A DNA stretch of 64,000 nucleotides from Bacteroidaceae bacterium. GTDB taxonomy: Bacteria; Bacteroidota; Bacteroidia; Bacteroidales; Bacteroidaceae. A model generated the notes under the pieces. That model did no database searches and was not told where the DNA came from. It worked only from the letters and a program-made list of their open reading frames with translations. A program made the position numbers and the translations under genes. The stretch covers positions 49,214 to 113,213 of the forward strand of contig JAKSLI010000001.1 of NCBI GenBank assembly GCA_024401305.1, written 5' to 3'. Positions within the stretch are counted from its first letter, which is position 1. The number at the start of each line of letters is the position of its first letter. Below are positions 1 to 8,919 of this stretch, piece after piece.

Positions 1-673
1 TACCAGGGTGCATTCCTGGCCAGATGGTGTTGGCACGAAGTCGCAGAAGCAGTTCGAAAATCTTCCGGTAAGTCTTGCATCCTATCTCTCCTTTTTCTGA
101 TGGTGAGAAGTTGGTGTGCGACCAATGGCGTGTTGACCAATCTTCGTCGTTTATGAAAATGCCACGGAGTTCTACGCTTGCCTTGTGTTTTATGTCGGTC
201 TTTGAGTCAATGCTAAGCACAGACTTCTTTTCTGGCACGACATCGCCCCACCATACCCAAGGCGAAACACCTGCCATTCGTGAAAATTCGAGCAATCCGT
301 AAGCAACACCCCTGCCGTTGGAACCAACCACAATAATCTTTTTGGCAGATACCACTTTCAGTTGGAAAGCGTCAATAGAGGTGGCAAGAAGTGTGATATC
401 GATGCCCTCTTTCTTGAGTTCCTTCTTCTGTTGATCAGTGGTTGTGTCAAATTCGTAAAGCAATATTTGGGCACGGTCAGTACACTGCGCTCTCTTACCA
501 GTTACATCAAACATGTCTTGCTCAAAAAGCGCAGCGCCGACGCGAACAACGCTTTCGACAGGCGTCATAAACTGATAGGTCACGGCATGGATTCCATCGT
601 ACCACCTAATGGAAGATGCGAAGGAAACTACAGCAAACGTGAAGAGGGCTATTGAGAACAGAACTCTTTTCAT
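1..673 (-). CDS. GH115 xylan alpha-glucuronidase, N-terminal part (cut by window edge)
   Basis: An open frame runs leftward from an ATG at 673 to the window edge without a stop, giving about 224 residues. It starts with a signal peptide (MKRVLFSIALFTFAVVSFAS). Later come KKIIVVGSNGRGVAYGLLEF, SPWVWWGDVVPEKK and ELRGIFINDEDW, the N-terminal blocks of glycoside hydrolase family 115. That family removes glucuronic or 4-O-methylglucuronic acid from xylan. The gene begins only 5 nt after the stop of the upstream GH35 gene, so the two are almost certainly co-transcribed. Catalytic residues lie outside the window. The family call rests on recognised motifs, not a search. Confidence 0.85.
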   Translation of the reverse strand, partial: MKRVLFSIALFTFAVVSFASSIRWYDGIHAVTYQFMTPVESVVRVGAALFEQDMFDVTGKRAQCTDRAQILLYEFDTTTDQQKKELKKEGIDITLLATSIDAFQLKVVSAKKIIVVGSNGRGVAYGLLEFSRMAGVSPWVWWGDVVPEKKSVLSIDSKTDIKHKASVELRGIFINDEDWSTRHWSHTNFSPSEKGEIGCKTYRKIFELLLRLRANTIWPGMHPG

Positions 674-678
674 GTATA

Positions 679-2754
679 TTAATGTCTCATTATTACGGAA
701 ATTCCGTTGAGTTTCAGAAGTGATTCGCCTTGTGCGTTTTCAAGAATAGCTTTCTGCTGTGATTGCAAATAAATAGGTGCATCCTTACGAAGTGGCAGAA
801 TGCGAAGCTCCACATTCTTGCCAATAATGTCTGATACTCGAACGAGCATAGGCTTTCCATTCCAGAAATTGTCAGCTACAAGATGTCCGTCAGCATAAAC
901 ACGAGCACAATCCGCCTCATAATTTATCTGCAAGAAGCATTCCGAAGTAAGATTAGCATCCATGGACTTTAACTTCAACTTCCAAATGGCAGCATTGTTG
1001 AAATCCTCGTTTGAAGGCATTTCAGCTACTTTCTGACTGCCCATAGTGATAGTTCTTGGAACTCCTGCTTCTTGTATCTTGTCATATTCAACCTGAATGT
1101 CGTGTGTTTCATTCCAAGATTCCGCAATTATCTGATTTCCGGAAGAGTAGATTATATCGTTAGGCATATCAGCATATACAAGAGAAGTATCGCACTTGAA
1201 TGCACGAAGAGCCTTCTCTTCAGAAAGAACACAGACAGTGATGTCTTTTATTTTTGATTCCTTGTCAAACTTTGCCGAATATTTCTTTCCGTCCACCCAC
1301 ACAATTGGTTTCTTTCCTTTTATAGGATAGAGGTAGAGAGTGTTGCCAATCTTGCAGAACGGTTGAGCATCAGCTGTGATCTTATGTCCACAGAAAGGCA
1401 TTTCCACTGGGCGAACATAACAAATACCGTCTTCGTTGAGGATTCGTATATAGTCGTTGTAGAACTCAAAGCAACCGCGGCGAGCATAATGATCAGAGAG
1501 TGTATCAACATTCATCATTGAAAGCTCTTCGCCCCAATCGGAAAGAAACTGATGAAGAAGACGGAGTTGATGGAAAGAGTTCGTGTTTAGTTGGCCCATT
1601 TCGCCGAGTGGACATTGAAAATCGTATGTCATGTACGGCATGTCGTTATAGTTCGTAACGGCAGTTTTCTGGGTTTCAGCCATTGTGCGAGGTTGTCCGT
1701 CCACTTCAAAGAGAGGGTTTGTGCCGCCGTGATACATGTAGTAACCAAGAAGATTGGAACCACTTCCGAGTTTGCAGATGGCAAGTGGAAGAGCTTCGTT
1801 GCCAGACATGTTTATACGGCGATGATATGAAGGCATCATACCTCCACCAAGTTCACAAGTGAGATAAGGATACTGAAGTTCACTGACATCCATCTTCGTA
1901 TCTTGATTTGTGCCAAATGTTTCCGTGGCAATTACAGCAGAAACGCGAGTGTCTTTCATAATGAATGCTTTCTTGTAGTCGCCCGGCATATCATTCAGAG
2001 TGCGATCCCAGAAACCGTCAGCATAGTCGCCATAAAGCGGAAGAAGCTTGCCGAATTCTTCTTTTCCGTTGAGCTTTGGCCAACCTGTACGAGTATAGAA
2101 AGGTACATCAAAACCTATCTGTACTGCCATGTCCTTGAGTGCCATGTAATATGCCCATGGCCCACGACATTCGTTCTCTATCTGAACTCCAACTATAGGT
2201 CCTCCATTCTTCCAAAGCATATCACTCGCCTGCGCATATATATTGCTATAAAGTCTCTGAGTGGCAGCCATGAACCCTGGTGCCAACGAGCGGTTCTTGT
2301 ATGCTTTAGGATCTTCCTTCATCTTGTCGGTAAGCCACTCAGGAATACCACCTTGATAGACTTCACCATGGCAGAAAGGACCAATACGGAGAACGACAGG
2401 CATTTCTGCCTCCTTGCAAGCTTGAAGGAATTTATGAAGATTGCGATTCCCGCTCCAATCCCACTTGCCTTCTTTCGATTCGTGATGATTCCAGAAAACA
2501 TATGTGGAAATAATGGTTATTCCCCCTGCCTTCATCTTCTGAATCTCTGTCAGCCAATCGTTTTCCGGCACGCGAGAGTAGTGGATTTCACCCATGACTC
2601 CAAGTTGGTGCTTTCCGTTAACCAAAAAGCCATAACGATCCACTTCAAACGACTCACCTTTTGGGTTTGTTTTCGTGCCAAAAGAAAATGTTTGAACTTG
2701 CGCAAAAGCAGTGAGAGACACTGCGCTAAGTATTGATAAAATTAGTTTTTTCAT
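679..2754 (-). CDS. GH35 beta-galactosidase, secreted
   Basis: The 691-residue protein opens with a signal peptide (MKKLILSILSAVSLTAFAQ). A GH35 TIM barrel follows: GEIHYSRVPENDW near residue 55, IGPFCHGEVYQGGIPEWL near 125, the probable acid/base Glu in GVQIENECRG near 192, the probable nucleophile Glu in TCELGGG near 299, then YYMYHGGTNP. A beta-rich C-terminal half should carry the jelly-roll domains. The family removes terminal beta-galactose from glycans, probably in the periplasm here. The gene sits just upstream of the GH115 gene, which suggests shared action on substituted hemicellulose. The nucleophile segment (CELGG) differs from the commoner TEF form, so exact specificity is open. 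Confidence 0.9.
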   Translation of the reverse strand: MKKLILSILSAVSLTAFAQVQTFSFGTKTNPKGESFEVDRYGFLVNGKHQLGVMGEIHYSRVPENDWLTEIQKMKAGGITIISTYVFWNHHESKEGKWDWSGNRNLHKFLQACKEAEMPVVLRIGPFCHGEVYQGGIPEWLTDKMKEDPKAYKNRSLAPGFMAATQRLYSNIYAQASDMLWKNGGPIVGVQIENECRGPWAYYMALKDMAVQIGFDVPFYTRTGWPKLNGKEEFGKLLPLYGDYADGFWDRTLNDMPGDYKKAFIMKDTRVSAVIATETFGTNQDTKMDVSELQYPYLTCELGGGMMPSYHRRINMSGNEALPLAICKLGSGSNLLGYYMYHGGTNPLFEVDGQPRTMAETQKTAVTNYNDMPYMTYDFQCPLGEMGQLNTNSFHQLRLLHQFLSDWGEELSMMNVDTLSDHYARRGCFEFYNDYIRILNEDGICYVRPVEMPFCGHKITADAQPFCKIGNTLYLYPIKGKKPIVWVDGKKYSAKFDKESKIKDITVCVLSEEKALRAFKCDTSLVYADMPNDIIYSSGNQIIAESWNETHDIQVEYDKIQEAGVPRTITMGSQKVAEMPSNEDFNNAAIWKLKLKSMDANLTSECFLQINYEADCARVYADGHLVADNFWNGKPMLVRVSDIIGKNVELRILPLRKDAPIYLQSQQKAILENAQGESLLKLNGISVIMRH

Positions 2755-2779
2755 GCCTTAATTGTTGTTTCCCAATTGT

Positions 2780-5155
2780 TTAGAATGGGTATCCGATTGC
2801 AAAATGAAGAGTGTGGCTGTCCTTGAATTTTGTGAAATTGTAGAAACCACTCTTGGATGTCTTGTATGGAGCGTGGAGCCCAAGTCCCCAGTCAAGTCGT
2901 AACACGAGGAAATCAAGGTCGTATCGGAAGCCAAATCCTGTGCCCACAGCCATTTCCTTTAGAATGTTTTTGAACTGGAATCGAGCGCCTGTTCGCACAT
3001 CATCGTCACGCATAGCCCAAACATTTCCTGCGTCAATGAATGCCGCACCATAGAGACTTCCGAAAAGGCGTTTGCGATATTCAAGGTTCAAAAGCAGGAG
3101 AATATCGCCTGTTTGGTCAACATAAGATGTAGCACGGTCGGTCGATCTGTAACTTCCTGGGCCAAGACTTCTTGCCGCAAAAGCACGAACAGAATTGGCA
3201 CCACCGATATAGAACTGCTCCGTATATGGCGTTTGACTCATGTTTCCGTAACTCCAAGCAACTCCCATGTTTGTATGGAAAACGAATTGGTCTTCGTCAT
3301 TCAGTCGCCATGTCTTACGAAAATCCGTCTCAAACTTCAGGAATTGTGCATAGACATTCTTGAACATTGTCTTGTTCGTTTCTAACCAAGCCTGACCAAA
3401 AAATGCCTTGTTTATCATGCTGGTAATATTGCCGGCTTCAGTAATGGTTGCGCTCCATTGAATTGGATTTAGTTTGGTTTGTGGAGAGATATATGTATAT
3501 GTGTATTGCAACTTCGGAATGAACATGTCCTGCATAGCAACCTTCAGGTAAGAATTCCTGTTAAGAATTGAATCGAACATTTCGGAGCGATAGTTCAATC
3601 TTTGGTAAGTGAGGACAAGTGGACTCAGCTGATGTGTTATGTTGAGCTTTGGTTTCCAGATATAACTCCATTCACCCGAAGCAGAGTGCATTCTGTAATA
3701 GCTTGGACGATGGATGATATTGAACGACTCGGTAATCTTTGTTGCAGGAGAAACTGCGTAATGAAGTCTGCGCTTACGTCGGCCGTTAGCGTCGCGTTTT
3801 CCGTTGATGAAAGGAATGAGCAAGCGTGGCCACTCGAGAGAAGCGTCCATACCATATTCGTATGAGTTGCGCTCAGATGTGCTGAGGGAACTTGATTCCT
3901 GCCATTCGTAAGAGGCGTGGAGATTGATGTCGAACTTCTCGCCACCGCGGAAAGCATTCTTCTTGGTAAGACCAACTTTTAACTCAGGTCCTGTACGCCC
4001 AGACATCTTGTGAATGAAATTCGATTGAATATAGAAATCGTAAGGCTTGTTAAGAACGCAGAGCACATTAAGGTCGAGCGAGTCGCGCCCACGAGGTGTG
4101 AACTGAAAATCAACGCTGCTGAACAATCCCATGGTAGATAGCGTGTTTACAGCATCAGAATGACTTTGATAACTGTAGATCTTACCACGGCGAATGTCTC
4201 TCATATTTTGAAGAATGACACGCGTGCGTACGGGAGATTTCTTTCCATTGAAGCGCACTTTCAATGAACTGCGGTTTGTGGAATCAGTTAGCTCTTCCTG
4301 ATATTGGCGCTTGATGTCGATTGTTCTCTTTCCAATAAACCACTGTCGTTGAGCTTCTTCCGGAATACTGTCTGCCATCTGCAAGCGAAGATCTGCCCAA
4401 TTTTTCTTTCGAAGAGTGTCGGCAAGATATGATGCGTAAGAAGGATGGTAGTAATAATAGCCTTGGTCGCGAAGGAGTTTTGCCACGCGATTTCTTTCAG
4501 CATCAAGGATGGAAGTAGTGAACGGAGTGCCGTGTTTGATGAATGAAGCGGCAGAATCGCTTACTATGAGTGCGTTGGCATGTTCCGGGAAATTCGTATA
4601 TGTAAGTGTATCTATACGATATACATTCCTTGGTTCGATGTGGTATGAAATCTTTTGCTTCTTTGGATTGTCAGTTTCAATGATTTCGTAATCGACATCA
4701 CCATTGAAATATCCATTGTTTTTTAGGATATTGTTTGCCACTTGCGAGCGAAGCACAGGATTAACATTCCTCATCAGCACTGGCTGTTTTCCGAAAGATT
4801 GCGTAAGCCATTTCGCAAACTTTCCGTTCTTCTCATGAAAAGCATTCCAAATCCACAAACTATAAGGGAAAGGAGTTCGATAAAAACTACTGCCAAAAAG
4901 AGCACCATTTGGAGCTGTCTGCAATGCTGCGTCAAGTTCCTCTTGAGTGGTTGAGAAATGGTCGGAATTCTCGTGTTCGCCGTATGTTATTTCCTTCAAT
5001 CCAATAAACAACTTTTCTCCCTCTGGAAGTCCTGAAGTTGTAGAACAGGAAATCGTAAGGGAGAAAATCGCTATAAGTAATATGAGATTTCGTAAATGCT
5101 TCAATGGAGTAATTCTTAGCTTTATTACTTTGCTGGGATTGATTCCGTAACCCAC
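2780..5155 (-). CDS. TamL-like outer-membrane lipoprotein (BamA/TamA superfamily)
   Basis: The protein has 791 residues from the first ATG. Its N-terminus holds a lipoprotein signal ending LTISC, then POTRA-like segments, then a C-terminal beta-barrel. The barrel contains IGGANSVRAFAARSLGPGSY, which matches the conserved L6 loop of BamA/TamA proteins, and ends in a terminal phenylalanine (HFAIGYPF). Bacteroidetes carry a lipidated TamA version (TamL) that works with TamB in outer-membrane assembly. The ATG at 5155 overlaps the end of cysE by 31 nt. A TTG at 5104 would remove the overlap and give a compact 20-residue lipoprotein signal, so the true start may be there. The gene follows cysE. 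Confidence 0.85.
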   Translation of the reverse strand: MGYGINPSKVIKLRITPLKHLRNLILLIAIFSLTISCSTTSGLPEGEKLFIGLKEITYGEHENSDHFSTTQEELDAALQTAPNGALFGSSFYRTPFPYSLWIWNAFHEKNGKFAKWLTQSFGKQPVLMRNVNPVLRSQVANNILKNNGYFNGDVDYEIIETDNPKKQKISYHIEPRNVYRIDTLTYTNFPEHANALIVSDSAASFIKHGTPFTTSILDAERNRVAKLLRDQGYYYYHPSYASYLADTLRKKNWADLRLQMADSIPEEAQRQWFIGKRTIDIKRQYQEELTDSTNRSSLKVRFNGKKSPVRTRVILQNMRDIRRGKIYSYQSHSDAVNTLSTMGLFSSVDFQFTPRGRDSLDLNVLCVLNKPYDFYIQSNFIHKMSGRTGPELKVGLTKKNAFRGGEKFDINLHASYEWQESSSLSTSERNSYEYGMDASLEWPRLLIPFINGKRDANGRRKRRLHYAVSPATKITESFNIIHRPSYYRMHSASGEWSYIWKPKLNITHQLSPLVLTYQRLNYRSEMFDSILNRNSYLKVAMQDMFIPKLQYTYTYISPQTKLNPIQWSATITEAGNITSMINKAFFGQAWLETNKTMFKNVYAQFLKFETDFRKTWRLNDEDQFVFHTNMGVAWSYGNMSQTPYTEQFYIGGANSVRAFAARSLGPGSYRSTDRATSYVDQTGDILLLLNLEYRKRLFGSLYGAAFIDAGNVWAMRDDDVRTGARFQFKNILKEMAVGTGFGFRYDLDFLVLRLDWGLGLHAPYKTSKSGFYNFTKFKDSHTLHFAIGYPF

Positions 5156-5994
5156 TTGTTTGCGCCTATGACAGTACCTTTGCCGATGGTTATTCTGCCT
5201 AGTACGGTTGCATTTGAATAGACGATTACATCATCTTCAAGAATAGGGTGGCGTGGAATACCCTTTATTGGGTTACCATCTTCGTCAAGTGGGAAGGATT
5301 TTGCACCAAGGGTTACACCCTGGTAAAGCTTCACATTATTACCAATGATGCAAGTACCGCCGATTACGACGCCAGTACCATGATCTATGCAGAAATGATG
5401 ACCAATTTGAGCACCAGGATGGATGTCGATTCCCGTTTCTGAATGTGCCATTTCCGTAAGCATTCTCGGTATGAGAGGCACCCCCATTATGAAGAGCTCA
5501 TGTGCCAGGCGATAGTTTGTAAGCGCCTTGATGCAAGGGTAGCAAGAGATGATTTCGCTCTGGTTATCAGCAGCAGGGTCGCCAAGATAAGCAGCTTCAA
5601 TGTCTGTAGCGAGTATTTCCTTCAGTTCCGGCAGCTTTTCTATTATCTTATTGGAAATATAGCGCGATTTGTTCTTGAGGATATCGAGTGTCATCTCACC
5701 CTCTATCGGCAATGTGTCAACGAAACAAAGTCCTGCAAGAACTTGCTCGGTGAGAAGCTTCTGCAATCGCTCCACACGAACGCCAATGTGATATTTTATC
5801 GTATTGATATTAACATTGGAACGACCATAGAAACCAGGGAAGATGATACTTCGGAGAATGTCTATGATGCTTTGCAACTGCTCTTGAGAAGGCAAAGGAT
5901 TGCCGAACTGCTGCTCATGAAACAGCTGCTTGAGTGAGTTTGAGTCGGAAAGCCTGTCAACGGCTTTGATTAGAGTTTGTGTTGTATTGTCCAT
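5125..5994 (-). CDS. cysE: Serine O-acetyltransferase
   Basis: The 289-residue enzyme transfers acetyl from acetyl-CoA to serine, the first committed step of cysteine synthesis. The N-terminal half is helical. The C-terminal part is a left-handed beta-helix of hexapeptide repeats that includes DIHPGAQIGHHFCIDHGTG, with the Asp-His pair used in catalysis, and IIGNNVKLYQGVTLGAKSF. The length matches the long form common in Bacteroidetes. The start codon directly follows the stop of the small upstream gene (5994/5995), and the tail overlaps the longest reading of the TamL-like gene, so the three form a tight leftward operon. Confidence 0.93.
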   Translation of the reverse strand: MDNTTQTLIKAVDRLSDSNSLKQLFHEQQFGNPLPSQEQLQSIIDILRSIIFPGFYGRSNVNINTIKYHIGVRVERLQKLLTEQVLAGLCFVDTLPIEGEMTLDILKNKSRYISNKIIEKLPELKEILATDIEAAYLGDPAADNQSEIISCYPCIKALTNYRLAHELFIMGVPLIPRMLTEMAHSETGIDIHPGAQIGHHFCIDHGTGVVIGGTCIIGNNVKLYQGVTLGAKSFPLDEDGNPIKGIPRHPILEDDVIVYSNATVLGRITIGKGTVIGANKWVTESIPAK

Positions 5995-6267
5995 TTAATA
6001 TAAATTGCCTATCATGTCGATTGTTTCATCAACATCCTTGTTGAATCCTTCGACAAGATCCTTGAAATATGTTTTTTGTGACATTCCCGGCTCTGGGTGA
6101 GAGATACGGCGAATGTAATCTTGGTTGATGCGAACTATTGAATGAAGAAGGTTGTCAACATTGTCGTTTTCAATATTCTTTTCAAGCATTCCTGCCACGA
6201 AAGTTTCTGACAGAAGTTCAGCGCAAACATAGTTGATTGTCTGCTTTAATTCACGTTTGTTTGCCAT
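5995..6267 (-). CDS. Conserved small helical protein, function unknown
   Basis: This 90-residue protein has no signal peptide or membrane segment. It looks all-helical, with acidic and amphipathic stretches such as MLEKNIENDNVDNLL and the C-terminal DETIDMIGNLY. I do not recognise a named domain. It is the first gene of the leftward cysE/TamL operon, with a clear promoter at 6300-6331, and its stop abuts the cysE start. This suggests a real expressed gene, perhaps with a cytosolic partner role. No function is assigned. Confidence 0.75.
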   Translation of the reverse strand: MANKRELKQTINYVCAELLSETFVAGMLEKNIENDNVDNLLHSIVRINQDYIRRISHPEPGMSQKTYFKDLVEGFNKDVDETIDMIGNLY

Positions 6268-6299
6268 GGGTTAATAGTGTTTTTGTTTATTACATGTAG

Positions 6300-6331
6300 C
6301 AAAATTAATACAAAGAATTTATTCTTGCAAA
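6300..6331 (-). promoter_or_regulatory. Bacteroidetes promoter for the small gene-cysE-tamL operon
   Basis: On the minus strand TAATTTTG (6300-6307) is the -7 element and TTTG (6328-6331) the -33 element, 20 nt apart. This fits the Bacteroidetes sigma-ABfr consensus and lies about 33 nt upstream of the start codon at 6267. Confidence 0.75.
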
Positions 6332-6370
6332 TATTTTCGATGATTTTTCCTTTTTTAGACGAAAATAATG

Positions 6371-6378
6371 TAACTTTG
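6371..6378 (+). promoter_or_regulatory. -7 promoter element of pfp
   Basis: TAACTTTG matches the Bacteroidetes -7 consensus 42 nt before the pfp start. No clean -33 TTTG is seen at the usual distance. The leader that follows is A-rich and has no Shine-Dalgarno sequence. Confidence 0.65.
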
Positions 6379-6420
6379 CGCCTGTAAGAAAACCAAAAAC
6401 ATAAAACTATAATAGAAAAA

Positions 6421-8070
6421 ATGGTAAAAAGTGCACTTCAGCAAGCCCGTGCGGCTTATGCTCCAAAATTGCCAACTGCTCTCCAAGGTCCTGTAAAGGC
6501 AGTAGAGGGCGAGGCAACTCAGTCAGTAGGTAATCAGGAAGAAATCAAGGCTCTCTTCCCTAACACTTATGGCATGCCAGTAATCACTTTCGAAGCTGGT
6601 GAGAAAGTTGAACTCCCTGCATTCAATGTGGGTATCATCCTTTCTGGTGGTCAGGCTCCTGGCGGTCACAATGTAATCTCTGGTCTTTTCGACGGTGTTA
6701 AGTCTCTTAACCCAGAGAACAAGCTCTACGGTTTCATCCTCGGCCCTGGTGGTCTTGTTGACCACAACTATATGGAAATTACTCCTGAACTCATGGACGA
6801 ATACCGCAACACTGGTGGTTTCGACATCATTGGTTCTGGTCGTACTAAGCTTGAGAAGGAAGAGCAGTTTGAGAAGGGTATCGAGATTCTTCGTGAGCTC
6901 GGCATCAAGGCTCTCGTAATCATCGGTGGTGACGACTCTAACACTAACGCTTGCGTTCTCGCTGAGTACTATGCTGCAAAGAAGTACGGCGTTCAGGTTA
7001 TCGGTTGTCCTAAGACTATCGACGGCGACCTCAAGAACGAGCAGATTGAGACTTCATTCGGTTTCGACACAGCTTGCAAGACTTATTCTGAACTCATCGG
7101 TAACATCCAGCGTGACTGTAACTCAGCTCGCAAGTACTGGCACTTCATTAAGCTCATGGGTCGTTCAGCTTCTCACATCGCTCTCGAGTGTGCTCTCCAG
7201 TGCCAGCCAAACATCTGCCTCGTTTCAGAGGAAGTTGAGACTAAGGCAATGTCTCTCGACGATGTTGTAACATATATCGCAGAAGCTGTTGCAGCTCGTG
7301 CAGCTGAAGGCAACAACTTCGGTACTGTTCTCATCCCAGAAGGTATCATTGAGTTCATCCCTGCTATCAAGAAGCTCATCGCAGAACTCAACGAAGTTCT
7401 CGTTGACCCAGCAACAGGCGAAATGCGCGAATTCCCTTCAAAGGACGAGCAGGTTAAGTTCGTAAAGAGCCACATCGCTGCAGAGAACCTCGCTGTTCTC
7501 GAATCTCTTCCAAAGGATGTTGAGCGTCAGCTCTGCCTCGACCGCGACCCACACGGTAACGTTCAGGTATCTCTCATCGAGACAGAAAAGCTCCTCTCTG
7601 CAATGGTTGCTACTAAGCTTGAGGCTTGGAAGGCAGAAGGCAAGTACGTAGGCAAGTTCGGTACACAGCACCACTTCTTCGGTTACGAAGGTCGTTGCGC
7701 TGCTCCTTCTAACTACGATGCTGACTACTGCTACTCACTCGGTTACAACGCTTCTCGCCTCATCGCTAACGGCAAGACAGGTTACATGTCAATTATCAAG
7801 AACACTACAGCTCCTGCTGCTGAGTGGATTGCTGGTGGTGTGCCTATCACAATGATGATGAACATCGAGCGTCGTAATGGTCAGAACAAGCCAGTTATCC
7901 GCAAGGCTCTCGTTGAGCTCGACGGTGCTCCATTCAAGTTCTTCGCTGCTCACCGTGAGGAATGGGCTAAGCAGACAGCTTATGTTTACCCAGGTCCTAT
8001 CCAGTACTGGGGTCCTACAGAGGTTTGCGACCAGTGTACTAAGACTCTCGCTCTCGAGCAGGCTAAGTAA
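6421..8070 (+). CDS. pfp: Pyrophosphate-dependent phosphofructokinase (PFP)
   Basis: The 549-residue enzyme converts fructose 6-phosphate to the 1,6-bisphosphate reversibly, using PPi instead of ATP. ILSGGQAPGGHN is near residue 73. GGDDS at 169-173 has the second Asp that blocks ATP binding, and PKTIDGDLKN around 197 has the Lys typical of PPi enzymes. MGRSASHIALECALQ follows. The length fits the long PFP class. Codon use is strongly biased (many CTC, GTT, GAG, AAG codons), which suggests high expression. It has its own promoter at 6371 and is followed after 5 nt by the GH25 gene. An ATP-type pfkA lies at 53404. Confidence 0.95.
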   Translation: MVKSALQQARAAYAPKLPTALQGPVKAVEGEATQSVGNQEEIKALFPNTYGMPVITFEAGEKVELPAFNVGIILSGGQAPGGHNVISGLFDGVKSLNPENKLYGFILGPGGLVDHNYMEITPELMDEYRNTGGFDIIGSGRTKLEKEEQFEKGIEILRELGIKALVIIGGDDSNTNACVLAEYYAAKKYGVQVIGCPKTIDGDLKNEQIETSFGFDTACKTYSELIGNIQRDCNSARKYWHFIKLMGRSASHIALECALQCQPNICLVSEEVETKAMSLDDVVTYIAEAVAARAAEGNNFGTVLIPEGIIEFIPAIKKLIAELNEVLVDPATGEMREFPSKDEQVKFVKSHIAAENLAVLESLPKDVERQLCLDRDPHGNVQVSLIETEKLLSAMVATKLEAWKAEGKYVGKFGTQHHFFGYEGRCAAPSNYDADYCYSLGYNASRLIANGKTGYMSIIKNTTAPAAEWIAGGVPITMMMNIERRNGQNKPVIRKALVELDGAPFKFFAAHREEWAKQTAYVYPGPIQYWGPTEVCDQCTKTLALEQAK

Positions 8071-8075
8071 TAATA

Positions 8076-8873
8076 ATGACTAAAAAGAAGAAATCCAAAC
8101 GCGTAATTTCGCGAAGCAATAGATTGCCACGATGGACTTGGTATGCAATATCAGGTGCCATCGTGGCACTTTACGTTTGGGTTTTCTACGCTTTCTTCGT
8201 AAGTCCTACAGGATTTCGTTGGCGTGCCTTGTTTGGCGAACCAAAGTATCCTGATGGCTACGAGATTCGTGGCATTGACATCAGCCACTACCAAAGAGAC
8301 ATCAATTGGAACAAGTTGCAGTTTGCCCGTATTGACAACTGCCCGCTTCGTTTCATTCTTATCAAGGCTACAGAAGGATCTACGCGCCTTGATCCAAAGT
8401 TCAACAACAATTTCTACAATGCAAAGGAATACGGCTTCAAGCGTGGAGCCTATCATTTTTGGTCAAACCGTTCTTCTGCAAAATCGCAGGCACAGTTTTT
8501 CTTGGATAAAGTAAAACTGGAGACGGGCGATCTACCTCCGGTGCTTGATGTTGAGAAGAAACCCGACAACAAGCCATTGGAAGATTTCCAGCGTGATTTG
8601 CTCACTTGGCTTCACGCAGTAGAGGATACTTACCACTGCAAACCAATCATTTATACTTACCATAACTTCAAGAAAAACTACCTGAACACGCCTGTATTTG
8701 ACCAATATCCGCTATGGATAGCCCACTATTACACGGAGGAAATGGAATACGATGGCGATTGGAAGTTCTGGCAGCACACAGATACTGGCCGTCTTCCAGG
8801 TATCAGCGGTTATGTTGATTTCAATGTTTACAACGGAAGCTTCTACGACCTTGAGCAGTTGTGCATAGATTAA
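8076..8873 (+). CDS. GH25 family lysozyme, membrane-anchored
   Basis: The 265-residue protein has a basic N-terminus, one transmembrane segment (WYAISGAIVALYVWVFYAFF, about residues 22-41) and then a GH25 barrel. Family signatures are GIDISHYQRDINW near residue 66, FILIKATEGSTRLDP, GAYHFW and PPVLDVEKK near 150-158, where the acidic catalytic residues sit. GH25 enzymes cleave the beta-1,4 bond of peptidoglycan. The uncleaved anchor suggests action at the periplasmic face of the inner membrane, in wall remodelling. It follows pfp by 5 nt and is probably co-transcribed with it. Confidence 0.9.
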   Translation: MTKKKKSKRVISRSNRLPRWTWYAISGAIVALYVWVFYAFFVSPTGFRWRALFGEPKYPDGYEIRGIDISHYQRDINWNKLQFARIDNCPLRFILIKATEGSTRLDPKFNNNFYNAKEYGFKRGAYHFWSNRSSAKSQAQFFLDKVKLETGDLPPVLDVEKKPDNKPLEDFQRDLLTWLHAVEDTYHCKPIIYTYHNFKKNYLNTPVFDQYPLWIAHYYTEEMEYDGDWKFWQHTDTGRLPGISGYVDFNVYNGSFYDLEQLCID

Positions 8874-8919
8874 TGCATATAATTATCTGCCAATAAAACC
8901 TATAACTACCCTTAAAATT

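Noticed and set aside
75-655. Two rightward frames at the window start
   Set aside because: They lie antisense to the open GH115 reading frame, which has a signal peptide and clear family motifs.
1903-2736. A 277-codon rightward frame
   Set aside because: It is fully antisense to the GH35 gene and has no recognisable domain or signal.
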